DNA of 64,000 nucleotides from Patulibacter sp. SYSU D01012 (GTDB lineage Bacteria; Actinomycetota; Thermoleophilia; Solirubrobacterales; Solirubrobacteraceae), in contig NZ_JAFMTB010000002.1 of the NCBI RefSeq assembly GCF_017916475.1, positions 1-64,000 on the forward strand. The letters are read 5' to 3'. Under the pieces are notes generated by a model. That model made no database searches. It was not told the origin of the DNA and was given only the letters and a program-made list of their open reading frames with translations. Positions 15,830-27,434 of the stretch are shown here, in pieces. A program made the translations under genes and the position numbers. Within the stretch, counting starts at the first letter, position 1. Each line of letters opens with the position of its first letter.

Positions 15830-16764
15830 GCCTCGAGCAGGTCGTCGTCGCCGAGGACCAGGACGGCGCGCGCCTCGACGTCGTCCTGGCCCCGGTGTGC
15901 GGCTCGCGCGCCCGCGCGCAGCGGGCGATCGCCGAGGGGGCCGTCACCGTCGACGGCGCCCCCGCGAACCCCGCCCAGAAGCGCCACGCCGTCCGCGCCG
16001 GCCAGACCGTCGCCGTGCGGCTGGAGGCGCTCGTCCGGCCCCTCGGCGAGATCCGGCACGACGCCCCGCCCGTCGACGTGCGGTACGAGGACGAGCACCT
16101 CATCGTCGTCGACAAGCCCGCCGGCCTCGTCGTCCACCCCGGCGCCGGGCACGACGGCCCCACGCTCGTCGACGCCGTCGCCCGCTGGGTCAGCGCCGAG
16201 CTGCCGCCCGGCGGCGACGCCGAGCGGCCGGGCATCGTCCACCGCCTGGACCGCGACACCTCGGGGCTCCTGCTCGTCGCGCGCACCGACGAGGCGCACC
16301 GCCGCCTGCAGGCCGCGATCCGCGACCGCGAGGTCACCCGCGAGTACCTGACCCTCGTGGACGGCCGCCCCGACGCGCGCGCCGGCACGATCGACGCGCC
16401 GATCGGCCGCGACCGACACCACCGCACGCGCCAGTCGATCGACACGGACGCGCCGCGCCGCGCCGTCACGCACTTCGTGCTCGAGGAGCTGCTGCCGCGG
16501 ACCGCGCTGCTGCGCGTGACCCTCGAGACGGGACGCACGCACCAGATCCGCGTGCACCTGAAGGCGATCGGCCTGCCCGTCGCGGGCGACCCCGAGTACG
16601 GGCGCGCCCCGAGCGGCGAGAGCCCGTTGGGGCTGACGCGCCAGTTCCTGCACGCCGCGCGGCTGTCGCTCACGCACCCGATCACGGGCGCGCCGCTGCA
16701 GGTCGAGTCGCCGCTGCCGGACGACCTGGCCGCCGCGCTCGAGCGAGCCCGCGCCGGCGCGTAG
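15826..16764 (+). CDS. RluA/RluD-family pseudouridine synthase
   Basis: The 312-residue protein has an N-terminal S4-like RNA-binding domain (residues 14-75, ARLDVVLAPVCGSRARAQRA) and the RluA catalytic domain: IVVDKPAGLVVHPG, GIVHRLDRDTSGLLLVA with the catalytic Asp of HRLDRDTSG, and TGRTHQIRVHLKAIGLPVAGD. Genes in this lspA-linked position are usually called rluD (23S rRNA pseudouridines), but the target cannot be read from sequence. It ends the proC operon. Confidence 0.9.
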   Translation: MSLEQVVVAEDQDGARLDVVLAPVCGSRARAQRAIAEGAVTVDGAPANPAQKRHAVRAGQTVAVRLEALVRPLGEIRHDAPPVDVRYEDEHLIVVDKPAGLVVHPGAGHDGPTLVDAVARWVSAELPPGGDAERPGIVHRLDRDTSGLLLVARTDEAHRRLQAAIRDREVTREYLTLVDGRPDARAGTIDAPIGRDRHHRTRQSIDTDAPRRAVTHFVLEELLPRTALLRVTLETGRTHQIRVHLKAIGLPVAGDPEYGRAPSGESPLGLTRQFLHAARLSLTHPITGAPLQVESPLPDDLAAALERARAGA

Positions 16765-19479
<2,715 letters not shown>

Positions 19480-19537
19480 GCCCGGCGCCCGCCGGCCGCA
19501 CCGACACCCCCGTCGCCCACCACCCGAGAGGTCCCAG

Positions 19538-20110
19538 ATGTCCGACGACTCGATGATCGACGAGCTGCTCGCCGACGCCAAGGAGCGCATGTCCAAGGCG
19601 GTCGACCAGACCTCCGGCGAGTTCGCGACCGTCCGCACCGGCCGCGCCAGCCCGCACCTGCTCGACCGCGTCGTCGTCGACTACCACGGCGTGCCGACCG
19701 CGCTGCGCCAGCTCTCCACGATCGGCGCGCCCGAGGCCCGGCTGCTGACCGTCACCCCGTACGACGCGTCCTCGATCAAGCAGATCGAGAAGGCGATCTC
19801 GGACTCCGACCTCGGCGTCACCCCGAGCAACGACGGCCGCACGATCCGCCTCGGCATCCCCGAGATGACGGAGGAGCGCCGCCGCGAGATGGTCAAGGTC
19901 GCCCGCACCATCGCCGAGGAGGGCCGCGTGCGCGTGCGCAACGTGCGCCGCGACGTCCTCGGCGACCTGCGCTCCCTGAAGAGCGACGGCGACATCGGCG
20001 CCGACGAGGAGCACCGCGCCGAGACCGAGCTGCAGAAGATCACCGACGCCGCGGTCACGCAGCTCGACGGGATGCTGAAGGCCAAGGAAGCCGACATCCT
20101 CGAGGTCTGA
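19538..20110 (+). CDS. frr: Ribosome recycling factor
   Basis: RRF splits post-termination ribosomes with EF-G. The 190-residue protein has the two-domain L-shape signature: FATVRTGRASPHLLD, the beta domain with VTPYD.SSIKQIEKAI, GIPEMTEERRREMVK, and the C-terminal helix with VRNVRRDVLGDLR. GAGAGGT lies upstream of the ATG. uppS follows after 4 nt. Confidence 0.96.
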   Translation: MSDDSMIDELLADAKERMSKAVDQTSGEFATVRTGRASPHLLDRVVVDYHGVPTALRQLSTIGAPEARLLTVTPYDASSIKQIEKAISDSDLGVTPSNDGRTIRLGIPEMTEERRREMVKVARTIAEEGRVRVRNVRRDVLGDLRSLKSDGDIGADEEHRAETELQKITDAAVTQLDGMLKAKEADILEV

Positions 20111-20114
20111 GCGC

Positions 20115-20816
20115 GTGACCGCTCCCTCGGGTGACGCGGGCGCCTCCGGGCGCCCGCGGCACGTCGCGATCATCACGGACGGCAACGGGCGCTGGGCGCA
20201 GTCCCGCGGCCTGCCGGTGGCCGAGGGCCACCGCGCCGGCGCCGACGTCGTCCGCGCCCGGCTGCGCGACGCCGTCGAGCTCGGCGTCGAGGAGCTGACC
20301 GTCTTCTCGTTCTCGACCGAGAACTGGTCGCGGCCCGAGCACGAGGTGCGGGCGCTGATGGCGATGTTCTCCGAGCGCATCGACCGCGAGACGCCGGAGC
20401 TCGTCGAGGAGGGCGCGCGCATGCGCTTCATCGGCCGCCGCGAGGGGGTCGATCCGCGCCTGGTCGAGAAGATGGCCTGGGCCGAGGAGCAGACCGCCGG
20501 CGGCGACGCGATCACGTTCTACGTCGCGTTCAACTACGGCGGGCGCGCCGAGATCCTCGACGCCGCCGCGAAGTACGACGGTGGGGGCGAGGACGCGTTC
20601 CGCTCCCTGCTCTACGCGCCGGACATGACCGATCCCGACCTGCTCATCCGCACGTCCGGGGAGCAGCGGATCAGCAACTACCTGCTGTGGCAGTGCGCCT
20701 ACAGCGAGATCGTCTTCGCGCCCGAGTTGTGGCCCGAGTTCGACCGCGCGGCGTTCGAGCGCTGCCTGGACGCCTACGGCACCCGCCAGCGCCGCTTCGG
20801 CGGCCGCGAGGCCTAG
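20115..20816 (+). CDS. uppS: Isoprenyl transferase (undecaprenyl diphosphate synthase family)
   Basis: A cis-prenyltransferase that elongates FPP with IPP to long polyprenyl diphosphates, the source of the lipid carrier for peptidoglycan. The 233-residue protein has HVAIITDGNGRWAQSRG with the Mg-binding Asp, GHRAGAD, TVFSFSTENWSRP, and near the C-terminus LLIRTSGEQRISNYLLWQ, ending RQRRFGGRE. It is cytoplasmic or membrane-associated. The product chain length is not certain from sequence. GTG start 4 nt after frr; cdsA starts directly after its stop codon. Confidence 0.93.
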   Translation: MTAPSGDAGASGRPRHVAIITDGNGRWAQSRGLPVAEGHRAGADVVRARLRDAVELGVEELTVFSFSTENWSRPEHEVRALMAMFSERIDRETPELVEEGARMRFIGRREGVDPRLVEKMAWAEEQTAGGDAITFYVAFNYGGRAEILDAAAKYDGGGEDAFRSLLYAPDMTDPDLLIRTSGEQRISNYLLWQCAYSEIVFAPELWPEFDRAAFERCLDAYGTRQRRFGGREA

Positions 20817-22097
20817 ATGCCCGCCCCGCGCCGCGGGCGCCGCGAGGACGACGGGCGGGCCGGGGCGCGCTCGCGCCGGTCCGTGGGGGATGATCCGTCC
20901 GTGCGCGACGACGATCCCGCAGCCACCCCGGCCGCCCCTCGGGGCCGTCGCCGCCAGGCGCGCTTCGAGCTGGAGTTCGGCGACTTCGAGCCGGCCGAGC
21001 GGACGCGCACCGGGTCGCGCAGCCGGACCGGCACGGGCACGGGCTCGATCCGCGACGGCGGCCGCACCCGCGGCACGGTGAGCGGCACGTACGACCCCGT
21101 CGAGCCGCTGCCGCCGCGCCGGCGGCGCCGCGCCGGCGAGCCGCTGCCCGAGCGCTCCGGCACCTACGACCTGCCGGCCGACGGATCCCGGTCCCCGCGC
21201 GGCGGCGACGGGCCGGTCGACGCGGTCGCGGGCGAGATCGAGGCGCTCGAGCGCTTCGAGGACGCCATCGAGACCGTCCGCTCCCCGTCCGACCGCGGCG
21301 GCGGCAGCGACCTCGGCGCCCGCGTGCTCGTGGCCGTCCCGGCGGCGATCCTCGCGGTCTTCCTCGTGGCGCAGGGCGGCCCCGTGTTCGTCGCCGGCAT
21401 CCTCGCCTTCGGCCTGATCGGCACGTACGAGCTGGTCCGCATGTTCGCGAAGACGCGGCCGTCCCTGGCCGGCGCCGGCATCGGCGTGGCCGCCGTGATC
21501 GTCGCCGCCGCGCTCGGCGGCCGCGAGGCGATGCTGACCGCCCTGACCGCGAGCATCCCGGTCGTCTTCCTCCTCGTCGCGCTCGCGCGTCCCCGGCCCG
21601 GCAAGATGCCCGGCGTCGCGGTCACGCTGCTCGGCATCGCGTGGATCGGGCTGACGCTCGGGCACGCCGTCCTGCTCCGCGACGCGGATCACGGCGGAGG
21701 CATCCTCCTCGACGTCCTGATCGGCACGTTCCTGGGCGACACCGGCGCGTACCTCGGCGGCCGCATGTTCGGCAGCCGCAAGCTGTGGCCGCGCGTCTCG
21801 CCGAACAAGACGATCGAGGGCCTGCTCATCGGCATCGTCACCGCGGTCGCGGCGACGTGGTTCGCCGGGCTGTACCAGGACTGGCTGTCGGGCACCGACG
21901 CGCTGCTGCTGGGCCTGGCCGTCGCGCTCGCGGCCCCGCTCGGGGACCTGTTCGAGAGCTTCCTCAAGCGCGACGCGGGGACGAAGGACGCCGGCGGCCT
22001 CTTCGGCGTCCACGGCGGCGTGCTCGACCGGCTCGACGCGGCGATGTTCGCCGTCGTCGCGGGCTACTACGTGTGGCTCGCGATGGGCGGCGTGTAG
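20817..22097 (+). CDS. cdsA: Phosphatidate cytidylyltransferase with long N-terminal extension
   Basis: CdsA makes CDP-diacylglycerol from phosphatidic acid and CTP, the branch point for phospholipids; pgsA, its downstream user, is also in the window. The membrane domain (about residues 165-426, eight or so helices) ends with the family signature region SFLKRDAGTKDAGG / HGGVLDRLDA. Residues 1-165 are unlike CdsA: hydrophilic, Arg/Asp/Gly/Pro-rich, with two SGTYD motifs at about 89-93 and 114-118, and so probably a disordered cytoplasmic tail. ATG 20817 abuts the uppS stop; an internal in-frame GTG at 20901 would still leave a tail of about 137 residues. Confidence 0.9.
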   Translation: MPAPRRGRREDDGRAGARSRRSVGDDPSVRDDDPAATPAAPRGRRRQARFELEFGDFEPAERTRTGSRSRTGTGTGSIRDGGRTRGTVSGTYDPVEPLPPRRRRRAGEPLPERSGTYDLPADGSRSPRGGDGPVDAVAGEIEALERFEDAIETVRSPSDRGGGSDLGARVLVAVPAAILAVFLVAQGGPVFVAGILAFGLIGTYELVRMFAKTRPSLAGAGIGVAAVIVAAALGGREAMLTALTASIPVVFLLVALARPRPGKMPGVAVTLLGIAWIGLTLGHAVLLRDADHGGGILLDVLIGTFLGDTGAYLGGRMFGSRKLWPRVSPNKTIEGLLIGIVTAVAATWFAGLYQDWLSGTDALLLGLAVALAAPLGDLFESFLKRDAGTKDAGGLFGVHGGVLDRLDAAMFAVVAGYYVWLAMGGV

Positions 22098-22192
22098 CGG
22101 CGCCGCCGTCGCCGCGTCCGGGTGGCGGCCCCGCTGCCGCCCGCCACCCCGGCCGGCGGTCGACGTCGGGGATCTGCCAGGGTTTCCGCGTC

Positions 22193-23368
22193 ATGCCGCG
22201 CCGCCTCCTCATCCTCGGATCCACCGGCTCGATCGGCACGCAGGCCCTCGAGGTCGTCGCCGCCGCGCCCGAGGGGACGTTCGAGATCGTCGGCCTCGCC
22301 GCCGGTCGCCAGTGGGAGACCGTCGTCGAGCAGGCCCGCACCCACGGCGTGCGCCGGATCGCGCTCGCCGAGCCGGACGCCGCGGCGCGGGCGGGGGAGG
22401 CCTGGACCGACGGCGAGGTGCTCCAGGGCGCCGAGGGCCTGGTCCGGCTGGTCCTGGAGTCCGGCGCGGACCTGGTGCTCAACGCCCTCGTCGGCGCCGC
22501 CGGGCTGGGCCCCACGGTCGCGGCGCTCGGCGAGGGCATCGACCTGGCCCTGGCGAACAAGGAGTCGCTCGTCGTCGGCGGCGAGCTGGTGATGCAGCTC
22601 GCCGAGGCGACCGGCGCGCGGGTGCTGCCGGTCGACTCGGAGCACTCCGCCATCTGGCAGCTGCTCGAGGGCGAGCGCGGCGCCGGCGGCGGGAACCCGG
22701 GCACCGTCGAGAAGCTCGTCCTGACCGCGTCGGGCGGGCCGTTCCGCGGGCGCCGCCGCGCCGAGCTGGCCGACGTCGGCGTCGAGCAGGCGCTCGACCA
22801 CCCGACGTGGGCGATGGGCGGCAAGATCACCATCGACTCCGCGACGCTGATGAACAAGGGGCTCGAGGTCATCGAGGCCCACCACCTGTTCGGCACGCCC
22901 TACGAGCGGATCGACGTGGTCGTCCACCCGCAGTCCATCGTCCACTCCTACGTCACCCTCTGCGACGGGGCGGCGCTCGCGCACCTGGGCCACCCGGACA
23001 TGAAGGCGCCGATCGCCTTCGCGCTGCACCACCCCGACCGCGTGCCCCTCGGCCTGCGCCCGCTCGACCTGGCGGAGGTCGGGCAGCTGACGTTCGAGCG
23101 CCCGGACGAGGAGGCGTTCCGCTGCCTGGCGCTGGCGCGCGAGGCCGGCCGTGCGGGCGGCACGGCGCCGTGCGTGCTGAACGCCGCGAACGAGGTGGCC
23201 GTCCACGCGTTCCTCGGCGGCCGCGTCGGCTTCCTCGACATCGCGGGGATCGTCGAGGCGACGCTCGACCGCGTCGAGACCGGCCCGGTGCACGCCTTCG
23301 ACGCGCTCTACGCCGCGGACCGCGCCGCCCGCGACGCCGCCGCAGCGCTCGTCGACGAGCGCGCCTGA
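22193..23368 (+). CDS. dxr: 1-deoxy-D-xylulose 5-phosphate reductoisomerase
   Basis: DXR converts DXP to MEP with NADPH and a divalent metal, the second step of the MEP isoprenoid pathway; ispG in this window is a later step and uppS a consumer. The 391-residue protein shows the NADPH motif LLILGSTGSIGTQALEVV, ALANKESLVVGGEL, the metal/substrate motif PVDSEHSAIWQ, LTASGGPFRG, HPTWAMGGKITIDSATLMNK and HPQSIVHSYV. ATG 22193 gives the classical N-terminus. It lies 95 nt after cdsA. Confidence 0.95.
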   Translation: MPRRLLILGSTGSIGTQALEVVAAAPEGTFEIVGLAAGRQWETVVEQARTHGVRRIALAEPDAAARAGEAWTDGEVLQGAEGLVRLVLESGADLVLNALVGAAGLGPTVAALGEGIDLALANKESLVVGGELVMQLAEATGARVLPVDSEHSAIWQLLEGERGAGGGNPGTVEKLVLTASGGPFRGRRRAELADVGVEQALDHPTWAMGGKITIDSATLMNKGLEVIEAHHLFGTPYERIDVVVHPQSIVHSYVTLCDGAALAHLGHPDMKAPIAFALHHPDRVPLGLRPLDLAEVGQLTFERPDEEAFRCLALAREAGRAGGTAPCVLNAANEVAVHAFLGGRVGFLDIAGIVEATLDRVETGPVHAFDALYAADRAARDAAAALVDERA

Positions 23369-23479
23369 CCGGACGCCCGGCCGGGTCGCGGCCGGCACGC
23401 GGTCCGCGCCCCGGCGCCGGCCCCGGCCGCCCGTCGCGCGCTTACGCGGCGCCAAGCACGCTGTGCCACCCTTCGTCGG

Positions 23480-24619
23480 GTGTCATGGGTCCTCGCCTTC
23501 GTCGGCTTCTGCCTGCTGATCGTCCTGCACGAGCTCGGGCACTTCGCCGCCGCGAAGGCCGTCGGGATGCGGGTCGAGAAGTTCTCGCTGTTCTTCGGCC
23601 GGCCGCTGTGGAAGGTGCGGCGCGGCGAGACGGAGTACGCGGTCGGCTGGATCCCCGCCGGCGGCTACGTGAAGATCAGCGGCATGGACCCGCGGGAGGA
23701 GCTCCCGGCCGAGGTCCTGCCGCGGGCGTACTTCCGCCAGCCCGTCTGGAAGCGGATCGTCGTCATCGCCGCCGGGCCGCTCGTCAACGTCGTCCTCGCG
23801 TTCGTGATCATCTTCGGCGTCTACGCCGCGAGCGGGGTGCCGCGCGTGGCGCCGGTCGTCGACACGGTGCAGGCGAAGTCCGCGGCGGCGGGCGTGCTGC
23901 GGCCGGACGACAAGATCCTGCGCGTCGACGGCGCGGAGGGCTTCACGTCGACGCTGACGGCCGAGAACGCCGACGCCCGCCGGACCGCGATCACCGCCGC
24001 GATCGCCCGGCACCGGTGCGCCGGCAGCGACCCCCGACTCGGCTGCTCCGCCGCGACGCCGGCCCGCGTGACGGTGCTCCGCGACGGACGCGAGCAGACG
24101 TTCTCGATCGCCCCGCGCCTGGGCGAGGTCGCCGCGCCGGGCGGCGGGACGGAGCGGCGGATGCTGCTGGGCATCGGGTACGGGCCCGAGCTGCTGCCCG
24201 CGCCGCTGAGCACCGCGGTCGACGAGACCCCGCGGTACATCTGGTACGTCACGTCGGAGACCGCGAAGGCGATCGCGCGGATCTTCTACGACGCGCAGGC
24301 GCGCAAGGACATCGGCAGCGTCGTCGGCGCGTACGACGCGACGCGGCGGACGATCGAGTTCAGCGTCCCCCGCGCGCTCATCCTGCTCGGCGTCGTCTCG
24401 CTGTCGCTGGCGATCATCAACCTGGCGCCGTTCCTGCCGCTCGACGGCGGCCACATCTTCTGGGCGATCGCCGAGAAGCTGCGGGGCCGGCCGATCCCGT
24501 TCACCTGGCTCGAACGGGCGAGCGTCGTCGGCTTCGTGCTCGTGGCGATGCTCTTCGTCCTCGGACTGACGAACGACGTCGGGCGCTTCCTCGACGGCAC
24601 CGCGTCGCAGGTCAGATAG
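23480..24619 (+). CDS. rseP: RseP-type M50 site-2 protease
   Basis: An intramembrane zinc metalloprotease of the RseP/Rip1 type, which cuts membrane-bound anti-sigma factors and signal peptides. The 379-residue protein begins with a membrane helix that carries the HExxH zinc motif (VLHELGHFAAAK), has GGYVKISGM, one PDZ domain (about residues 120-220) and C-terminal helices with the third zinc ligand in NLAPFLPLDGGH. GTG 23480 is the only start that keeps the first helix; a weak CACCCT lies 7 nt upstream. It follows dxr as in most bacteria; possible substrates here are the RskA-like protein at 37843-39000. Confidence 0.92.
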   Translation: MSWVLAFVGFCLLIVLHELGHFAAAKAVGMRVEKFSLFFGRPLWKVRRGETEYAVGWIPAGGYVKISGMDPREELPAEVLPRAYFRQPVWKRIVVIAAGPLVNVVLAFVIIFGVYAASGVPRVAPVVDTVQAKSAAAGVLRPDDKILRVDGAEGFTSTLTAENADARRTAITAAIARHRCAGSDPRLGCSAATPARVTVLRDGREQTFSIAPRLGEVAAPGGGTERRMLLGIGYGPELLPAPLSTAVDETPRYIWYVTSETAKAIARIFYDAQARKDIGSVVGAYDATRRTIEFSVPRALILLGVVSLSLAIINLAPFLPLDGGHIFWAIAEKLRGRPIPFTWLERASVVGFVLVAMLFVLGLTNDVGRFLDGTASQVR

Positions 24620-24730
24620 CGGCCCGCGGCCGCGAGGAGGCGTGGCGACCGCGGGGTGTGAGAGCGTCGGGGGATGGCGGGTCCCCGCTCGGGGTACTCG
24701 TGCCTGTCAAATCCCGACCAGGAGCGACGC

Positions 24731-26149
24731 ATGGCCACCGCGCCCGTCCAGACGCACCAAGACGCCGACCCACCCCTGAAGCGCGCGATCTCGCGCAACA
24801 TGCTGCTGCTGTTCGTCATCGGCGACGTCGTCGGCGGCGGCATCTACACGCTGGTGGGCAAGATCGGCGGCGAGGTCGGCGGCCTCGTGTGGCTGCCGAT
24901 GGGCATCGCGCTGGCGCTCGCGCTGCTGACCGCCACGGCGTACGCCGAGCTCGTCACGAAGTACCCGCAGGCCGCTGGCGCCGCGCTCTACGTCAACAAG
25001 GCGTTCCGACGCCCGTTCTTCACGTTCATGATCGCGTTCGCGGTCATGTGCTCGGGCATCGCGTCGGCCACGACGCTCGCCCGGGGCGTCGCCGGCACGT
25101 ACCTGCCGCAGCTCATCGGCGGCATCGACACCGACACCGCGGTCAAGCTCATCGGCGTCGGCTTCCTCTTCATCGTCGCGGCCATCAACTTCCGCGGCAT
25201 CAGCGAGTCGGTGAAGGTCAACGTCGTCCTGACGATCATCGAGCTCGGCGGCCTGCTCCTGATCATCGTGGTCGGCCTGGCCGCGCTGCTCGACGGCACC
25301 GGCAGCATCGACAACGCGTTCACCACCCGTGGCGAGGACGTCAGCCTGCTGCCGGCCACCATCACGGCGACGGCCCTGGCGTTCTACGCGCTCATCGGGT
25401 TCGAGGACTCCGTCAACGTGGCCGAGGAGGCCAAGGACCCGCGCCGCGACTACCCGCGCGCGCTGTTCGGCGGCATCGCCGTGGCCGGCGTCGTCTACCT
25501 GATCATCGGCGTGCTCGCCCCGGCCGTCCTGCCGACGGACAAGCTGCTGAGCACGGACGACGTCGACAACCCGCTGATCGAGATGGCCCAGCTCGGCCCG
25601 CTCGCCATCCCCGTCAAGGTCTTCGCCGTCATCGGCATCCTCGCGCTCGCGAACGGCGCGCTCATCAACATGATCATGGCGTCGCGTCTGACGTACGGCA
25701 TGTCCCGGCAGGGCATCATCCCGCGCATCTTCAGCAAGGTGCACGCGGGCCGCCAGACGCCGCTGACGGCGATCGTCTTCACGACGATCCTCGGCGTCGT
25801 CCTGCTCGTGGTGACGAAGGACCTGACGGACCTGTCGAACACGACGACGTCGCTGCTGCTGCTCGTCTTCTTCTTCGTGAACATCAGCGTGCTCGTGCTG
25901 CGCCGCGACCGCGTGGGCCACGACCACTACGTCGCGCCGAGCGTCCTGCCGGCGATCGGCGCGCTCGTGTCGATCGGCCTGCTGATCTACCGCATCGTCA
26001 ACGACACGAGCCAGATCGTCTTCGCCGCCGGCCTGCTCGTCCTCGGCGCCGTCTTCTGGGTGATCAGCCACGTCGTCAAGCGGCAGGAGCAGCCCGAGTT
26101 CGACACCGGTCTGATCGAGCGGATCGAGAACCCGGACGAGCGCGGGTAG
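24731..26149 (+). CDS. APC superfamily amino acid permease
   Basis: The 472-residue protein has about 12 membrane segments and the amino acid-polyamine-organocation pattern: the first unwound helix GDVVGGGIYTLVGKIGGEVGG, quoted in part, helix 6 ALIGFEDSVNVAEEAKDPRRDYP, and MSRQGIIPRIFSKVH after helix 8. Substrate unknown; a cationic or broad amino acid importer is likely. ATG 24731 has AGGAGCG 6 nt upstream and is preferred to the in-frame ATG 24674. It separates rseP from ispG, normally neighbours. Confidence 0.85.
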   Translation: MATAPVQTHQDADPPLKRAISRNMLLLFVIGDVVGGGIYTLVGKIGGEVGGLVWLPMGIALALALLTATAYAELVTKYPQAAGAALYVNKAFRRPFFTFMIAFAVMCSGIASATTLARGVAGTYLPQLIGGIDTDTAVKLIGVGFLFIVAAINFRGISESVKVNVVLTIIELGGLLLIIVVGLAALLDGTGSIDNAFTTRGEDVSLLPATITATALAFYALIGFEDSVNVAEEAKDPRRDYPRALFGGIAVAGVVYLIIGVLAPAVLPTDKLLSTDDVDNPLIEMAQLGPLAIPVKVFAVIGILALANGALINMIMASRLTYGMSRQGIIPRIFSKVHAGRQTPLTAIVFTTILGVVLLVVTKDLTDLSNTTTSLLLLVFFFVNISVLVLRRDRVGHDHYVAPSVLPAIGALVSIGLLIYRIVNDTSQIVFAAGLLVLGAVFWVISHVVKRQEQPEFDTGLIERIENPDERG

Positions 26150-26236
26150 CGGGGCGGTCGTCCCGGGACGCCGAGCGGTCCCGGGACGGCCCTTCGGGCG
26201 CGTGCCGACGGCCACGTCGGCCTGGCCGCCCGCCGC

Positions 26237-26264
26237 CGCGGGCGCGGGGCGCCCCGCGCCCGCG
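26237..26264. terminator. 28-bp perfect palindrome between convergent genes
   Basis: A perfect inverted repeat without spacer (half-site CGCGGGCGCGGGGC, centre between 26250 and 26251) lies between the permease and the convergent methyltransferase, whose stop codon is 6 nt away. Two further copies of GTCCCGGGAC stand upstream near 26160-26185. No U-tract. Probable bidirectional terminator. Confidence 0.6.
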
Positions 26265-26270
26265 CGCCGC

Positions 26271-26894
26271 TCAGCGGACGGGCCGCACGGCGATCCAGCT
26301 CTTCGTGAGCGGCCCGAGCTGCTCCGCGTGGATCGCCGCGCCGGGGAAGAGGGCCGCCATCTCGCCGCGGCGCAGCAGGTGCACGTCCTCCCAGTGGCCC
26401 TGGGCGCCCAGGCGCCAGTACGGCCGGCGGAGCGCGACGGGCAGCCAGTGCGCGACCGGCAGCAGCGCGTGCGGCTCGATGGGGAAGGAGTACGCCGGCG
26501 TCTGCACGTACAGGCCGCGGCCGACGCGCAGCAGCTCGCGCGCGAACGCCGCCCGCTGCGCCGGCGGGATGTGCTCGACGACCGAGCTGGAGTAGACGAG
26601 GTCGAACGCGCCGTCGGCGAAGGGCAGCCGCTGCGTCGCGTCGGCGCGGACGAACGGCCCGGGGTACGTCGGCCGGTCGACCAGGTCGACGCCGGTCACG
26701 TCCAGCCCGGGCTCCTGCGCCCGCAGGCCCAGCGTGCCGCAGCCGACGTCGAGGATGCGGTCGCCGGGGCGGACGCCGGTCAGGGCGAATAGCGTCCCGT
26801 GCCGGCGCGCGCGCAGCCGGGCCGCGATCGGCCCGGCGACGCGGGCGAGGGGCCCGCGGGCGGTCGCGTAGACGTCGGTCGGCGGCGCGGTCAC
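26271..26894 (-). CDS. Class I SAM-dependent methyltransferase
   Basis: The 207-residue protein has the Rossmann methyltransferase motifs: RILDVGCGTLGL (SAM-binding motif I, about residues 46-57), VTGVDLVDRP (motif II acidic residue), FVRADATQRLPFADGAFDLVYSSSVVEHI, quoted in part as ADATQRLPFADG and SSVVEHIP. It resembles UbiE/methyltransferase type 11 proteins; the substrate is unknown. The GTG start is fixed by -10 TACCCT 7 nt upstream. Confidence 0.8.
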   Translation of the reverse strand: MTAPPTDVYATARGPLARVAGPIAARLRARRHGTLFALTGVRPGDRILDVGCGTLGLRAQEPGLDVTGVDLVDRPTYPGPFVRADATQRLPFADGAFDLVYSSSVVEHIPPAQRAAFARELLRVGRGLYVQTPAYSFPIEPHALLPVAHWLPVALRRPYWRLGAQGHWEDVHLLRRGEMAALFPGAAIHAEQLGPLTKSWIAVRPVR

Positions 26895-26907
26895 GCGGGG
26901 GAGGGTA
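26895..26907 (-). promoter_or_regulatory. -10 element TACCCT, leaderless start of the methyltransferase
   Basis: On the reverse strand TACCCT (26907-26902) stands 7 nt before the GTG at 26894 with no Shine-Dalgarno sequence. Confidence 0.5.
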
Positions 26908-26937
26908 GTGCCGCGGCGGGACCGGCCGCCGCGCCGC

Positions 26938-27402
26938 TCACCAGCCGCGGGTGCCGGGCGCGCCCTTGAACGGCCCGACGAGGTCGGCGGTGATCCAGCC
27001 GCCGTAGAAGTCGCCCTCCTGCGCCCGCACCCGCTCGTCGCCGAGGAAGCACGCGTCGACGCGGCCGGGGTACACGGCGACGTGGTCGCGCAGCGCGGCG
27101 AACGCGGGGGTGGGCGCGGGGTACGACCACCCGGCCGCCGGGGCGGTCCGGCCGCCGCCGTGCAGGTCGTGGTAGACGGCGCGGCCCTTCCATTCGCACA
27201 GCGACGTGCCGGCCGCGTCGGTCACCGCCCCGGGGACGAACGCCGCCGGGGGCAGGTAGACCGTCGGAGGGTGGCTCGTCTCCAGCACCCGCAGCGCGTC
27301 GTCCGTCGCGGCGATCGTCTCGCCGCCCAGCACGACGCGCACGGGGCGCCCGACCGGCTCGAGCCGCGGCGGGCGCGGGTAGTCCCAGACGTTCTCGGTC
27401 AT
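26938..27402 (-). CDS. DUF427 domain protein
   Basis: The 154-residue protein matches the DUF427 pattern: RVVLGGETIAATDDALRVLETSHPPTVYLP, quoted here in part as TDDALRVLETSHPPTVYLP, the CEWKGRAVYHDL segment, and VAVYPGRVDACFLGDERV with GDFYGGWIT at the C-terminus. The family is a small beta-rich (beta-tent like) fold of unknown function, common in actinobacteria. It lies 43 nt upstream of the methyltransferase and 32 nt downstream of the PLP gene, all on the reverse strand. Confidence 0.8.
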   Translation of the reverse strand: MTENVWDYPRPPRLEPVGRPVRVVLGGETIAATDDALRVLETSHPPTVYLPPAAFVPGAVTDAAGTSLCEWKGRAVYHDLHGGGRTAPAAGWSYPAPTPAFAALRDHVAVYPGRVDACFLGDERVRAQEGDFYGGWITADLVGPFKGAPGTRGW

Positions 27403-27434
27403 GTCCCGGATACGGCGGCCGGCGTGCGGCGGAC

